Part shown: positions 1-7,985 of the stretch, piece after piece
How positions within the stretch are numbered: position 1 is the first letter of the stretch
How the letters are laid out: each line of letters begins with the position of its first letter
Assembly: GCF_041020765.1 (NCBI RefSeq)
Contig: NZ_JBEUEJ010000021.1
Reading direction: 5' to 3' (one strand)
DNA from: Kineococcus terrestris
Lineage (GTDB): Bacteria > Actinomycetota > Actinomycetes > Actinomycetales > Kineococcaceae
Length of the DNA: 64,000 bases
Notes under the pieces: model-generated
Database searches by the model: none
What the model was told of the DNA's origin: nothing
Seen by the model: the letters and a program-made list of their open reading frames with translations, nothing else
Position numbers and translations under genes: made by a program

Positions 1-204
1 AGCCGGAGCCGCGCCGAGGAAGTCGCCGCGCAGGTGGCCCCCCCCGCGCGGTCGGTCGCGCCGCCCCCCGAGCCCGCCGGGCCCCCCGCCCCCCCGCCCG
101 CGGGCGGGGGGCCGGCGGTCGGCGTCGGGTGGTCCGGCGGCGCCCACCGCGACCCCGCGGCCGCGACGCGCGCCGCGCCGCCGGCCGGCACCTGGTCCAA
201 CTGA
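1..204 (+). CDS. Possible 3' end of an upstream gene (partial)
   Basis: The frame starting at base 1 stays open for 67 codons and stops at TGA 202-204. Nearly every codon ends in G or C, as in the real genes here. The translation is rich in Pro, Ala and Gly with no recognisable domain, so it could be a disordered tail or chance, because open frames are common in such GC-rich DNA. A 22-bp palindrome inside it (90-111) could instead be the terminator of a gene ending earlier. Bases 205-388 hold no gene that I can support and no convincing promoter. Confidence 0.25.
   Translation, partial: SRSRAEEVAAQVAPPARSVAPPPEPAGPPAPPPAGGGPAVGVGWSGGAHRDPAAATRAAPPAGTWSN
90..111. repeat. Perfect 22-bp GC palindrome
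   Basis: Bases 90-100 are the exact reverse complement of 101-111, all C and G, centred on CGCG. As RNA it would fold into a strong hairpin, although its tight centre must open to form a loop. It may end transcription from upstream of the window. There is no T-run after it. Confidence 0.35.
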
Positions 205-388
205 CGCGTCCGCCCGGGGCGGGGCGGGGCGGCGCACGGCCCGCGGGCGTGCCCGGGGTCGCTCCCGCGCGGGCCCTGGGACCCCGCCGGTCTGCGGTTG
301 CCGCCTCCTGCGGGTGGTGCTCGACTGGCCGCACCACGGGTGCAGGGAATCGCCCGGACCCCTTCCCGTACCCGCCGTGGAGCGATGC

Positions 389-1300
389 ATGAGCAGCACC
401 ACCGTCCGTGCCGTCGAGGACGTCGTCCAGCTGCCGACCGTCCTGCCCACCCCGCCCGCCGACCCGCCCGCCGCCGTGCCCACCGCCGTGCCCGCCGACG
501 AGGTGGACGGGCCCGGGGAGCTGCACGGGCTGGACGGGCGCGAGGACCTGGTCGTCGAGCACCTGCCCCTGGCCCGCTCCCTGGCGGGCCGCTACCGCGA
601 CCGCGGCGAGCCCGTCGACGACCTCGTGCAGGTCGCCTGCCTCGGCCTGGTCAAGGCGGCCCGCGGCTTCCGGCCCGGTGCCGGCCCCTCGTTCTCCGCC
701 TACGCGGTGCCCACCATCACCGGCGAGCTGCGCCGGCACTTCCGCGACCACGGCTGGGACGTGCGCCCGCCCCGGCGCCTGCAGGAGCTGCGCGCCCGGC
801 TGCTGTCCGCCGAGCGGGAGCTGGAGCAGGAGCTCGACGCCGTCCCCGGCGAGGAGGAGCTCGCCGAGCGCGTGGGCGCCAGCGTGGCCGACGTGCGCGC
901 CGCCCGCGCCGCCTCCGCCGCGTACTCCTGCGTCTCCATCGACGTGCCGCTCGGCGACAGCGACGGCGACCCCACGCTGGGCGACCAGCTCGTCGACGAG
1001 AGCGACGACATCGCGGCCGTCGTCGACAGCGCCTCGCTGGCCCCGCTGCTGGCGCGCCTGCGCCCGCGCGACCAGCGGATCCTCGCGCTGCGCTTCTACC
1101 GCGACGCCACCCAGTCGCAGATCGCCGCCGAGCTCGGCATCACGCAGATGCAGGTCTCGCGGCTGCTGTCCGCCGCGCTGGCCTCGCTGCGCGACTCGCT
1201 GACGGCCGACGACGGCACCGCCGCCACCGGCGACGACGCGGCCGTCCGGCCGGCCCGCGGGCGGGGCACCGAGCACGGCGCCCTGCCCCGGGCCAGCTGA
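389..1300 (+). CDS. SigB/SigF-family RNA polymerase sigma factor
   Basis: Alternative sigma factor that directs RNA polymerase to stress or developmental promoters. The 303-residue product has a disordered Pro/Ala-rich N-terminus (1-45), then sigma regions 2 (about 50-125, with DDLVQVACLGLVKAARGF), 3 (about 125-200) and 4 (about 215-275), ending in a helix-turn-helix around SQIAAELGITQMQVSRLL. I chose ATG 389 because GGAG at 379-382 lies 6 nt upstream; an earlier in-frame start at 314 adds 25 unlikely residues. This family is usually held by a partner anti-sigma factor, but none is adjacent. A SpoIIE-type phosphatase at 49801-51495 could belong to such a pathway (inference). It converges on the epimerase gene, only 7 nt away. 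Confidence 0.9.
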   Translation: MSSTTVRAVEDVVQLPTVLPTPPADPPAAVPTAVPADEVDGPGELHGLDGREDLVVEHLPLARSLAGRYRDRGEPVDDLVQVACLGLVKAARGFRPGAGPSFSAYAVPTITGELRRHFRDHGWDVRPPRRLQELRARLLSAERELEQELDAVPGEEELAERVGASVADVRAARAASAAYSCVSIDVPLGDSDGDPTLGDQLVDESDDIAAVVDSASLAPLLARLRPRDQRILALRFYRDATQSQIAAELGITQMQVSRLLSAALASLRDSLTADDGTAATGDDAAVRPARGRGTEHGALPRAS

Positions 1301-1307
1301 GGAGCGC

Positions 1308-2348
1308 TCAGACCCCGACGCGCGAGCCCCCCGCGCCGCGCGGGCGCAGGACGGGGGAGGGGCTCGAGCCGTGCTGCGCGAGCCCCTCCAGCAGCTCGCG
1401 CAGCACGTCGCCGGAGCGGTGGCGCGGCTCCCAGCCCAGCTCGGTGCGCGCCCGGGCGGTGTCCATGACGGGCACGGACAGCCCCAGGTCCAGCCAGCCC
1501 GGCGGGACCGGGTGCACGCGCGCGCGGTAGCTGGCCGCGACCGCCGCGCGCGTCAGGCGGTGGTCCAGCGCCAGCAGGCGCCGCGCGCGCAGCGCCAGGG
1601 CGATGTCGCGCCCGCCGAGGACCGGCTCGTCGGCGACGTGGAACGCGCCGCGCGCGCCCCGCTCCACGACCCGGGCGAAGGCGTCCGCCACGTCGTCGGC
1701 GTGCACGACCTGCAGCCGCAGCCGCCGCGGCAGGGGCAGCACCGGCAGCGGCACGCGCCGCACGAGGCGGGTGGGCACCAGGGCGCCCAGGAAGTACCGG
1801 CCGATCGCGCTGGCCGCGTCGTGCTGCAGGACGAGCGCGGGGCGCACGCGCGCCACCGCCAGCTGGTCGTGCTCGCGCTCCACCTCGTCCAGGTGCGCCT
1901 CGACCGCGGCCTTGCTGCGCGAGTACTCCAGCGAGCGCACCCCGCCGTGCACGGGCCAGCTCTCGTCGACGGGGGAGTCGTCGTGCGGGTGGTCGGAGTA
2001 GGTGCCCACCGAGGAGGCGTGCACCAGGTGCGGGACGCCCTCGTCGAGGGCGGCGCGCACCACGGCGCGCGAGCCGCCCACGTTGACGCGGGTCAGCTCC
2101 CGCTCGTCGCGGCTGGGCTGGATGAGCCAGGCGAGGTGGACGACGGCGTCGCAGCCGCGCAGGGCCGCGCGCAGCGGGGCGGGGTCGGCGGCGATGTCCA
2201 GGTGGTGCCACTCGACCCGGTCGTAGGGCTCGGCGGTGGCGTCGGGCGGGCGCCGGCTGATCCCGACCAGCTCGTGCCCCGCGCCCGACAGGCGGCGCAG
2301 CAGAGCGGTCCCGACGTTGCCCGAGGCTCCGGTCACGGCGATGCGCAT
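1308..2348 (-). CDS. NAD(P)-dependent epimerase/dehydratase (extended SDR)
   Basis: Extended short-chain dehydrogenase of 346 residues. The N-terminal Rossmann motif GASGNVG (residues 7-13) binds NAD(P), and a YSRSK motif supplies the catalytic Tyr and Lys. Such proteins act on nucleotide sugars or related carbonyls in the cytosol; the substrate cannot be read from sequence. It starts at ATG 2348, and its C-terminal tail is Pro/Arg/Gly-rich. Upstream, on its own strand, GTTC and GGGTAG are separated by 16 nt, which loosely resembles SigB/SigF-type promoters (GTTT, 14-17 nt, GGGTA). That is suggestive because such a sigma factor is the convergent neighbour, but it is weak evidence. Confidence 0.85.
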   Translation of the reverse strand: MRIAVTGASGNVGTALLRRLSGAGHELVGISRRPPDATAEPYDRVEWHHLDIAADPAPLRAALRGCDAVVHLAWLIQPSRDERELTRVNVGGSRAVVRAALDEGVPHLVHASSVGTYSDHPHDDSPVDESWPVHGGVRSLEYSRSKAAVEAHLDEVEREHDQLAVARVRPALVLQHDAASAIGRYFLGALVPTRLVRRVPLPVLPLPRRLRLQVVHADDVADAFARVVERGARGAFHVADEPVLGGRDIALALRARRLLALDHRLTRAAVAASYRARVHPVPPGWLDLGLSVPVMDTARARTELGWEPRHRSGDVLRELLEGLAQHGSSPSPVLRPRGAGGSRVGV

Positions 2349-2439
2349 GCCGGGCCCCTACCCGGAACGCGCCCGCGGCGAACGTGCGGTGCCCGCCGGC
2401 CCCCGCGGACGGCCCGCGAGCGCACCGCGCGGCGCCGCG

Positions 2440-3168
2440 TCAGACCGGTGCGGGCGTGTCGTCGCCGGCGCCCAGCCGGTCCACGACCTCCTGCGCGACG
2501 TCGCGCAGCCGCCGCCGGCTCGCGCGCGCCTCCCCGCGCAGGCGGGCGAAGGCGTCGTCGGGGTGGATGCGGTGCCGCTCGGCCAGCACGCCCTTGGCCT
2601 GCTCCAGCAGGACGCGGCTGTCCAGGGCCTCCTGCAGCTGCGCGCGCACGCGGCTGCTCTGGGCGACGTGCTCGAGCTGCGTGATGCCCACGGCGCCGAA
2701 GGAGGCCATCGCCTGCGCGACGTCGCGCTCGACGGCCTCGAAACCGCCCTCCTCGCGGCGGAAGAGGTTCAGCGCGCCGACGACCCGCCCGCCCACCAGC
2801 AGCGGGACGGTGTGCACCGAGGAGATGCCCTCCCGCTCGGCCAGGACCGCGAAGCGGGGCCAGCGCTCGCGGACCGCCGCGCGGCTGGTGACGTCCACCG
2901 TGCGGCCGCTGCGGTAGGCGTCCAGGCACGGTCCCTCGTCCTGCTGCAGCTGGTACAGCTCCACCACGCGGGTCTCGCTGGAGGAGGCGGCCAGCAGGTG
3001 CAGCGAGCCGGTGCCGTCGTCCAGGAGGAGGCCGACGGAGTCGGCGCGCAGCAGGTCCTGGCAGTGGTGGACGAGCCGGTGGGCCAGGTCCAGCGGGTCG
3101 CCGTGGGCGGCGAGCACCTGCGCCACGTCGTTGACGGCGGCGGCGACGGCGTCGGCTCGGACGGGCAT
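2440..3168 (-). CDS. GAF-ANTAR domain regulator (RNA-binding antiterminator)
   Basis: Soluble regulator of 242 residues. The N-terminal GAF sensor domain (about 10-150) would bind a small ligand, and the C-terminal ANTAR domain (about 165-225, with LLEQAKGVLAERHRI) binds paired hairpins in nascent mRNA to prevent termination, as known for this family. The start is ATG 3168. A GTG one codon earlier (3171) has better spacing (8 nt) to the strong Shine-Dalgarno GAGGAGG, so the product may be one residue longer. It is transcribed towards the epimerase gene, with a 91-bp gap, and is divergent from the Rieske-domain gene. RNA targets are unknown. Confidence 0.88.
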   Translation of the reverse strand: MPVRADAVAAAVNDVAQVLAAHGDPLDLAHRLVHHCQDLLRADSVGLLLDDGTGSLHLLAASSSETRVVELYQLQQDEGPCLDAYRSGRTVDVTSRAAVRERWPRFAVLAEREGISSVHTVPLLVGGRVVGALNLFRREEGGFEAVERDVAQAMASFGAVGITQLEHVAQSSRVRAQLQEALDSRVLLEQAKGVLAERHRIHPDDAFARLRGEARASRRRLRDVAQEVVDRLGAGDDTPAPV

Positions 3169-3288
3169 CACAGCGCAGACCTCCTCGGGGGACCGCTGCT
3201 GCTCAACGGGGGGTGCGGAAACGCGACAAGGTTGCCAGGTCGCCGCGCGCCGCGCATGACGGGGGGCGCGAGGGGGTAGGAGGGGCCG

Positions 3289-4188
3289 GTGAGCGTCCTG
3301 CAGCGCGTCTTCGACGCCCCCAGCCGGCTGACGGTCCTCGACCCGCTCGCCGCCCGCGCCAAGGAGACCGCCGACCGGGTCCTCCCGGGCGGGCGGGTGC
3401 GCGGGTGGCTGCACGGGCGCCCGGCCGGGCACCCGCTGCACCCGGCCGCGGCGATGCTGCCCGTCGGCACGTCCGTCTCGGCGCTGCTGCTGGACGCGGC
3501 CGCCGTCGTGCTGCCCGGCGGGCGGGCCCTGGGCGCCCCCGCGCGGGGGCTGACGGCCGTCAGCGTGGCCGCCGCCGGGCCCACGGCCGCGATGGGCTGG
3601 GCCGACTACACGGGGCTGCACGAGGACCAGCAGCGCACCGCGCTCGTGCACGCCGCCGGCAACGCGGTCGCCGTGGCGCTGTGGTCGCTGTCGCTGGTCG
3701 GCGGCCGGCGCGCCCCGCTGCTGCGCACCGTCGGCACCCTGGCCGCCGGCGCGGCGGGCGCCCTGGGCGGGCACCTGGCCTACCGCTGGGCCGCCGGCCC
3801 GAACCACGCCGAGCACCTGCCGCACCTGGCCGAGCTGGCGCCCGCCGACGCCGACGGCTCCACCGACCTGGGGTCCCTGGACGAGCTGCCCGAGGGCGTG
3901 CCGACCCAGCGCTGGGTCGGTGACGCGCCCGTGTGCCTGCTGCGCCGCGGCGCGCGCGTGCACGGCCTGGTCGACACGTGCAGCCACCTGGGCGGCCCGC
4001 TGCACGACGGGGAGGTCCGCGACGTGGACGGGCGCACCGCGCTGGTCTGCCCCTGGCACGGCACGGCATTCTCCCTCACCGACGGCGAGGTCCTCGACGG
4101 CCCCGGCACCGCCCCGCAGCCCGTGGTGGCCGTGCGGGTGCGCGGCGGGCGCGTGCTCGGGCGCGTGGAGGGCCCGCCGAAGCCCTGA
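3289..4188 (+). CDS. DUF2231-type membrane domain fused to a Rieske [2Fe-2S] domain
   Basis: Two-part protein of 299 residues. The N-terminal half (about 45-185) has several hydrophobic segments and the HPLHPAAAMLPVG signature of DUF2231 membrane proteins. The C-terminal half (about 195-290) is a Rieske domain with cluster ligands Cys231-x-His233 and Cys254-x-x-His257. It probably transfers electrons at the membrane; the partner oxidase or oxygenase is not encoded nearby. Start GTG 3289 follows AGGAGG with 6-nt spacing. This architecture is frequent in actinobacteria, but its physiological role is unresolved. Confidence 0.88.
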   Translation: MSVLQRVFDAPSRLTVLDPLAARAKETADRVLPGGRVRGWLHGRPAGHPLHPAAAMLPVGTSVSALLLDAAAVVLPGGRALGAPARGLTAVSVAAAGPTAAMGWADYTGLHEDQQRTALVHAAGNAVAVALWSLSLVGGRRAPLLRTVGTLAAGAAGALGGHLAYRWAAGPNHAEHLPHLAELAPADADGSTDLGSLDELPEGVPTQRWVGDAPVCLLRRGARVHGLVDTCSHLGGPLHDGEVRDVDGRTALVCPWHGTAFSLTDGEVLDGPGTAPQPVVAVRVRGGRVLGRVEGPPKP

Positions 4189-4198
4189 CGGACCGCGC

Positions 4199-4219
4199 GC
4201 CCGCGGCTCAGCCGCGGGC
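4199..4219. terminator. Convergent-gene hairpin with a stop codon as its loop
   Basis: GCCCGCGGC (4199-4207) and GCCGCGGGC (4211-4219) form a perfect 9-bp stem. The three-base loop, 4208-4210, is the stop codon of the minus-strand nucleoside hydrolase gene. The plus-strand Rieske gene ends 10 nt before it. It could terminate both transcripts, but has no T-tract. Confidence 0.5.
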
Positions 4220-5203
4220 CAGGCAGGCGGTGAAGTGCTCGGTGAAGGCCGCGGGGTCCACGTCGACGGCGACGCGGGCGTTGCGGCGCGGCCCGTCACC
4301 GCCGTCGGGCGCGGGGGCGAGGTCGGCCAGGACCGCGCCGCGCAGCGCGTCGTCCGTGGACACCACCACGTGCGCGTCGCGCCAGACCACCAGGTCCGGG
4401 CGGGTGACGACGGCCACGGCCAGCGGGTCGTGCAGCGCGCAGGAGCCGGCCCGCTCCTCCCCGTCGCGCTCCAGCCGGTCGATCCAGGCCAGCGCGTGCT
4501 CGCCGGCGAAGGCCGGGAACGGCCGCCCGTCGGCGGCCATCTCCCGCGCGCGCTCGCGGGTCAGCCGCACCCGCAGCGTCACGTCGAGGCCGACCAGGTC
4601 GGGCACCAGCCCGGCGTCGAGGACGATCCGCAAGGCCTCCGGGTCGTTCCAGACGTTGAACTCCCCGGGCATCCCGGCCCGGGGCGCGGGGGACAGGTAC
4701 GTGCCGCCCATGACGACCAGGCGGCCCACGTCGGCGGCGAAGCCGGGGTCCAGGCGCGCGGCCAGCGCCACGTTGGTCAGCGGCCCGATCGCCACGACCG
4801 TCACCGCGCCCGGCGCCGAGCGCACGAGGTCGACGAGGACCGCGGCCGCCCGGGTGGAGGCGGGCGCGCGCACGGGCGTGCCCGCCGGGACGCGGCCCGG
4901 CGGCGGGCCCGGGCGCAGCAGCGGGCGGTCCGCGCCCGCGTGCACCGGCACGCCCGCAGCCCCCAGCCGGTGCAGCAGGTCCAGCGTCAGGGTCGTGACC
5001 GAGGACAGGTCGGTGTTGCCGTAGACCGTCGTCACGGCCGCCAGGTCGATCCCCGGGTCGGCCAGGGCCAGCGCGAGGGCGAAGCCGTCGTCGACCTCGC
5101 TGCCCGGCTCGCCCAGCGACAGGTCGGTGTCCAGCACGACCCGGTGCCGGGCGCCTCCCGCCCCGCCCGCCGCACCCGCCGCAGCGCCGTCCCCGGCGCT
5201 CAC
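4208..5203 (-). CDS. Nucleoside hydrolase (inosine-uridine hydrolase family)
   Basis: Predicted cytosolic N-ribohydrolase of 331 residues that splits a nucleoside into base and ribose. The N-terminal DTD at about residues 24-26 and a later VDD represent the calcium-binding aspartate cluster, but they are separated by more residues than in the classical DxDxxxDD, as in some divergent members. Downstream GEFNVWNDPEA and the C-terminal CALHDPLAV match the family (His and Asp near the active site). GTG 5203 overlaps the lacI stop (GTGA), so the two genes are translationally coupled. The true substrate may be a related glycoside, given the sugar-transport context. Confidence 0.85.
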   Translation of the reverse strand: MSAGDGAAAGAAGGAGGARHRVVLDTDLSLGEPGSEVDDGFALALALADPGIDLAAVTTVYGNTDLSSVTTLTLDLLHRLGAAGVPVHAGADRPLLRPGPPPGRVPAGTPVRAPASTRAAAVLVDLVRSAPGAVTVVAIGPLTNVALAARLDPGFAADVGRLVVMGGTYLSPAPRAGMPGEFNVWNDPEALRIVLDAGLVPDLVGLDVTLRVRLTRERAREMAADGRPFPAFAGEHALAWIDRLERDGEERAGSCALHDPLAVAVVTRPDLVVWRDAHVVVSTDDALRGAVLADLAPAPDGGDGPRRNARVAVDVDPAAFTEHFTACLARG

Positions 5204-6270
5204 CGCGACGGCACCGGGCCGGTGGACCCGCGCACGACGAGCTCGGTGGCCAGCTCGACGTGGTGGGAGTCCAGCTCCTCGCCCGCGGCCATCCGCAGCA
5301 GCGTGCGGACCGCCACGCGGCCCATCTCGCGCAGCGGCTGGCGGATCACCGTCATCGGCGGGGTGGACACCCCGGCCAGCTCGGTGTCGTCGAAGCCGGT
5401 GATGCTGAGGTCGTCGGGCACCCGCAGGCCCCGCACGCGGGCCGCCTCCATGACCCCCAGCGCCAGCGTGTCGCAGGCGCCGACGACGGCGGTCGGCGGG
5501 TCGGGCAGCGCCAGCAGCTGCGCGCCGAGGCGGCGCCCGGACTCGAACTGGAAGTCGTCGTGCAGCACGTGCTCGGGCCGCACCGGCAGCCCGGCGACCT
5601 CCATGGCCGCCCGGTACCCGTGCAGCCGCGCCTGGTTGCACCCCGAGCCCGGCGGCCCGCCCGCGAAGGCGATGCGCTGGTGCCCCAGGGACAGCAGGTG
5701 CTGGGTGGCGGTCATGCCGCCGGCGAAGTTCGTCGAGCCGACGCTGACGACCTCGCGGCGCGGCAGGTTCAGCGGGTCGATGACGACCAGCGGCAGGCGG
5801 GCGTGCTCCAGGGCGTCCACGTGGGCGGCGGACAGCTCGCCGGTGACCACCACGACGCCGCTGCGCCCGGCGGCGGCCAGCTCGCGCGCCCACGCGCGCG
5901 GTGCCGTGCCGGGACGGCCGTCCACGAGCTTGCCGACGACGACCGAGGCGCCGACCTCCTCGCCGCCGGCCACCACCCCGTCGATGATCTGGGTCTGGTA
6001 GGCGCCGAAGTCGCCGTGCACGAGGAACTCCACCGTCGTGGCGGCGGGGGTGCGCCGGGCCACCGGGGGGTTGTAGTCGTGGGCGCGCAGCAGCGCCTCG
6101 ACCGCCGCCCGGGTCTCCGCCGACACGTCGTCGCGGCCGTTGACGACCTTGGAGACGGTGGCGACCGACACGCCGGCCGACGCGGCGATCGTCGCCAGCG
6201 TGGGGCGGCCCCGGGGGGCCAGCGCGGGACGGCCGCGGGTGCGGGCGGGTTCCCGCTGCAGTTCCGTCAC
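5200..6270 (-). CDS. LacI-family transcriptional repressor
   Basis: DNA-binding repressor of 356 residues. A LacI helix-turn-helix and hinge lie near residues 22-70 (PTLATIAASAGVSVATVSKV), followed by a periplasmic-binding-protein-like sensor domain ending with the typical STPPMTVIRQP stretch. GTG 6270 has GGAGG 7 nt upstream. Longer in-frame starts exist, but they have no ribosome site and encode an Arg-rich leader. It heads an operon with the nucleoside hydrolase and is divergent from the ABC-transport operon, which it most likely represses through the palindrome at 6531-6542. A candidate -10 (TACAGT) is at 6327-6322 on its strand. Confidence 0.92.
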   Translation of the reverse strand: MTELQREPARTRGRPALAPRGRPTLATIAASAGVSVATVSKVVNGRDDVSAETRAAVEALLRAHDYNPPVARRTPAATTVEFLVHGDFGAYQTQIIDGVVAGGEEVGASVVVGKLVDGRPGTAPRAWARELAAAGRSGVVVVTGELSAAHVDALEHARLPLVVIDPLNLPRREVVSVGSTNFAGGMTATQHLLSLGHQRIAFAGGPPGSGCNQARLHGYRAAMEVAGLPVRPEHVLHDDFQFESGRRLGAQLLALPDPPTAVVGACDTLALGVMEAARVRGLRVPDDLSITGFDDTELAGVSTPPMTVIRQPLREMGRVAVRTLLRMAAGEELDSHHVELATELVVRGSTGPVPSR

Positions 6271-6369
6271 GAGGTGCCTCCCGTCGTCGGAGGTCGCGAC
6301 GTCGCGTCCTCGCCGGCGACGACTGTAGCTCCGCGGCGACCGCCGCGACCAGCACTCGCCACCGCAAGT

Positions 6370-6390
6370 TTTCGAGACCGTTTCGAGACC
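6370..6390. promoter_or_regulatory. Direct repeat TTTCGAGACC, one helical turn apart
   Basis: TTTCGAGACC occurs at 6370-6379 and again at 6381-6390, an 11-bp period, in the lacI/ABC intergenic region. Read on the other strand, each copy contains CGAAA, the half-site of the palindrome at 6531-6542. It may be an auxiliary repressor site that allows looping (inference). The rest of 6271-6647 contains no gene, only the promoter and operator listed separately. Confidence 0.4.
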
Positions 6391-6481
6391 CCGCCGTGCC
6401 GTGCCGGTGGCCGCGTCGTCGCAGCCCAGGCCGTTCCAACGCTGGAAGAGCACGCTCTCACGGTCTCTTCGGGCGACTCGC

Positions 6482-6510
6482 TTGACCGGGCCGGATCGGG
6501 CTCCTATGGT
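6482..6510 (+). promoter_or_regulatory. Sigma-70-type promoter of the ABC-ThuA operon
   Basis: TTGACC (6482-6487) and TATGGT (6505-6510) are separated by exactly 17 nt, very close to the housekeeping consensus and unusually AT-containing for this DNA. Transcription should start near 6517, giving a leader of about 130 nt before the binding-protein gene. Confidence 0.7.
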
Positions 6511-6530
6511 CGCTGCGACGACGGCGGGGT

Positions 6531-6542
6531 CGAAAGCTTTCG
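6531..6542. promoter_or_regulatory. Palindromic LacI-type operator
   Basis: CGAAAGCTTTCG is a perfect 12-bp palindrome lying 15-25 nt downstream of the predicted transcription start, where bound repressor would block initiation or elongation. LacI-family operators commonly have GAAA/TTTC half-sites. The likely ligand protein is the LacI encoded divergently at 5200-6270. Confidence 0.65.
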
Positions 6543-6647
6543 GCAACGTCGCGACAGCAATCGGGGCCTCGGCCCCCGGCGCGGTCACCCACGACCCCGT
6601 CGGACGGAGCAGCCGCGAGGGAGCGGCTCGGCGCATCGGAGATCGAA

Positions 6648-7985
6648 GTGGATCAGCAGCGAACTTCTCGTCGGTCCTTCCTGACCCTGGCCATGGCGAC
6701 CCCCCTCGCCGCGACGGCCCTGACCGCCTGCGGCGGGTCCTCCGGGCCCGGCCAGGCCGCGGAGGGCGAGGCCTCCATCTGGTTCCTCACCGGTGAGCCG
6801 AAGGAGGCGATCCGCAACCAGTCGGTGGAGAGCTTCAACGAGTCCTCCGAGACCGGCCAGCTCGCCCCCGTCGCCTACCAGAACGACGCCTACAAGACCA
6901 AGATCCGCACCTCCATCGGCGCGGGCCAGGCGCCCACCCTGATCTTCAGCTGGGGCGGCGGCAGCGTCCGCGACTGGGCCCAGGCCGGCCAGATCGAGGA
7001 CCTCACCAGCTGGATCGAGGAGAACCCCGACGTCCGCACGCGCCTGTTCGACGCGGCGTGGAACCCGGGCATCGTCGACGGCGCCATCTACGCGGTCCCG
7101 CACGAGACCGTGCAGCCCGTCTTCCTGTACTACAACAAGCGCCTGTTCGACCAGGTCGGCGCCCAGCCGCCGCAGACCTGGGACGACCTGCTCGCCCTCG
7201 TGCCCGTCTTCACCGAGGCCGGCATCGCCCCCATCTCGCTGGCCGGCCAGTCGCGCTGGACCACGATGATGTGGCTGGAGTTCCTCGTCCTGCGCATCGC
7301 CGGCCAGGACGCCTACCAGGCGATCAACGACAGCGCCCCCGACGCGTGGTCGGACCCGGCCGTCCTGCAGGCGCTCACCGCCGCCCAGGACCTCGTGCGC
7401 GCCGGCGGCTTCGTGGAGGGCTACAACTCCATCGTCGCCGACCAGAACGCCGACCAGGCCCTGCTGTACACCGACCGCGCGGCGATGCTGCTGCAGGGCA
7501 GCTGGTGCTTCGGCTCCATCAAGGCCGACGGCGGGGACTTCGTCTCCGGCGGCAACCTGGGCTACCAGTCCTTCCCCGTCGTCACGGGCGGCGCGGGCGA
7601 CCCGACCAGCACCGTCGGCAACCCGGCGCAGTACTACTCGATCTCCGCGAACGCCACGGACGAGCAGAAGGAGATCGCCCGCGACTACCTGGCCAACGGC
7701 GTCCTCACCGAGGAGATCGCCGAGGCCTTCATCAACGAGGGCGGCGAGGTCCCGATCCTCAAGGGCGTCGAGGACCAGCTCGCGGCGGCCGAGGACGGCG
7801 AGTTCCTGTCCTTCGTCTACGACACCGCCGTCAACGCCTCCTTCTTCGGCATGTCCTGGGACCAGGCCCTGAGCCCGACCGCGGCGCAGGAGCTGCTGAC
7901 CAACATCGAGCAGCTGTTCGGCAACCCGGACGGGTACACCCCGCAGCAGTTCGCCGACGCGATGAACGCGGCCACGGCCCAGTGA
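6648..7985 (+). CDS. ABC sugar-transporter substrate-binding lipoprotein
   Basis: Extracellular solute-binding protein (family 1) of 445 residues. The N-terminus has a twin-arginine-like SRRSFL, a hydrophobic stretch, and a lipobox LTAC with Cys28 as the lipid anchor, so the protein is exported and tethered outside the membrane. The mature domain has features of carbohydrate-binding members, including a Trp/Tyr-rich central region. GTG 6648 has GGAG about 7 nt upstream. It is the first gene of a six-gene operon, and its stop overlaps the first permease start. The ligand cannot be assigned from sequence. Confidence 0.92.
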   Translation: MDQQRTSRRSFLTLAMATPLAATALTACGGSSGPGQAAEGEASIWFLTGEPKEAIRNQSVESFNESSETGQLAPVAYQNDAYKTKIRTSIGAGQAPTLIFSWGGGSVRDWAQAGQIEDLTSWIEENPDVRTRLFDAAWNPGIVDGAIYAVPHETVQPVFLYYNKRLFDQVGAQPPQTWDDLLALVPVFTEAGIAPISLAGQSRWTTMMWLEFLVLRIAGQDAYQAINDSAPDAWSDPAVLQALTAAQDLVRAGGFVEGYNSIVADQNADQALLYTDRAAMLLQGSWCFGSIKADGGDFVSGGNLGYQSFPVVTGGAGDPTSTVGNPAQYYSISANATDEQKEIARDYLANGVLTEEIAEAFINEGGEVPILKGVEDQLAAAEDGEFLSFVYDTAVNASFFGMSWDQALSPTAAQELLTNIEQLFGNPDGYTPQQFADAMNAATAQ

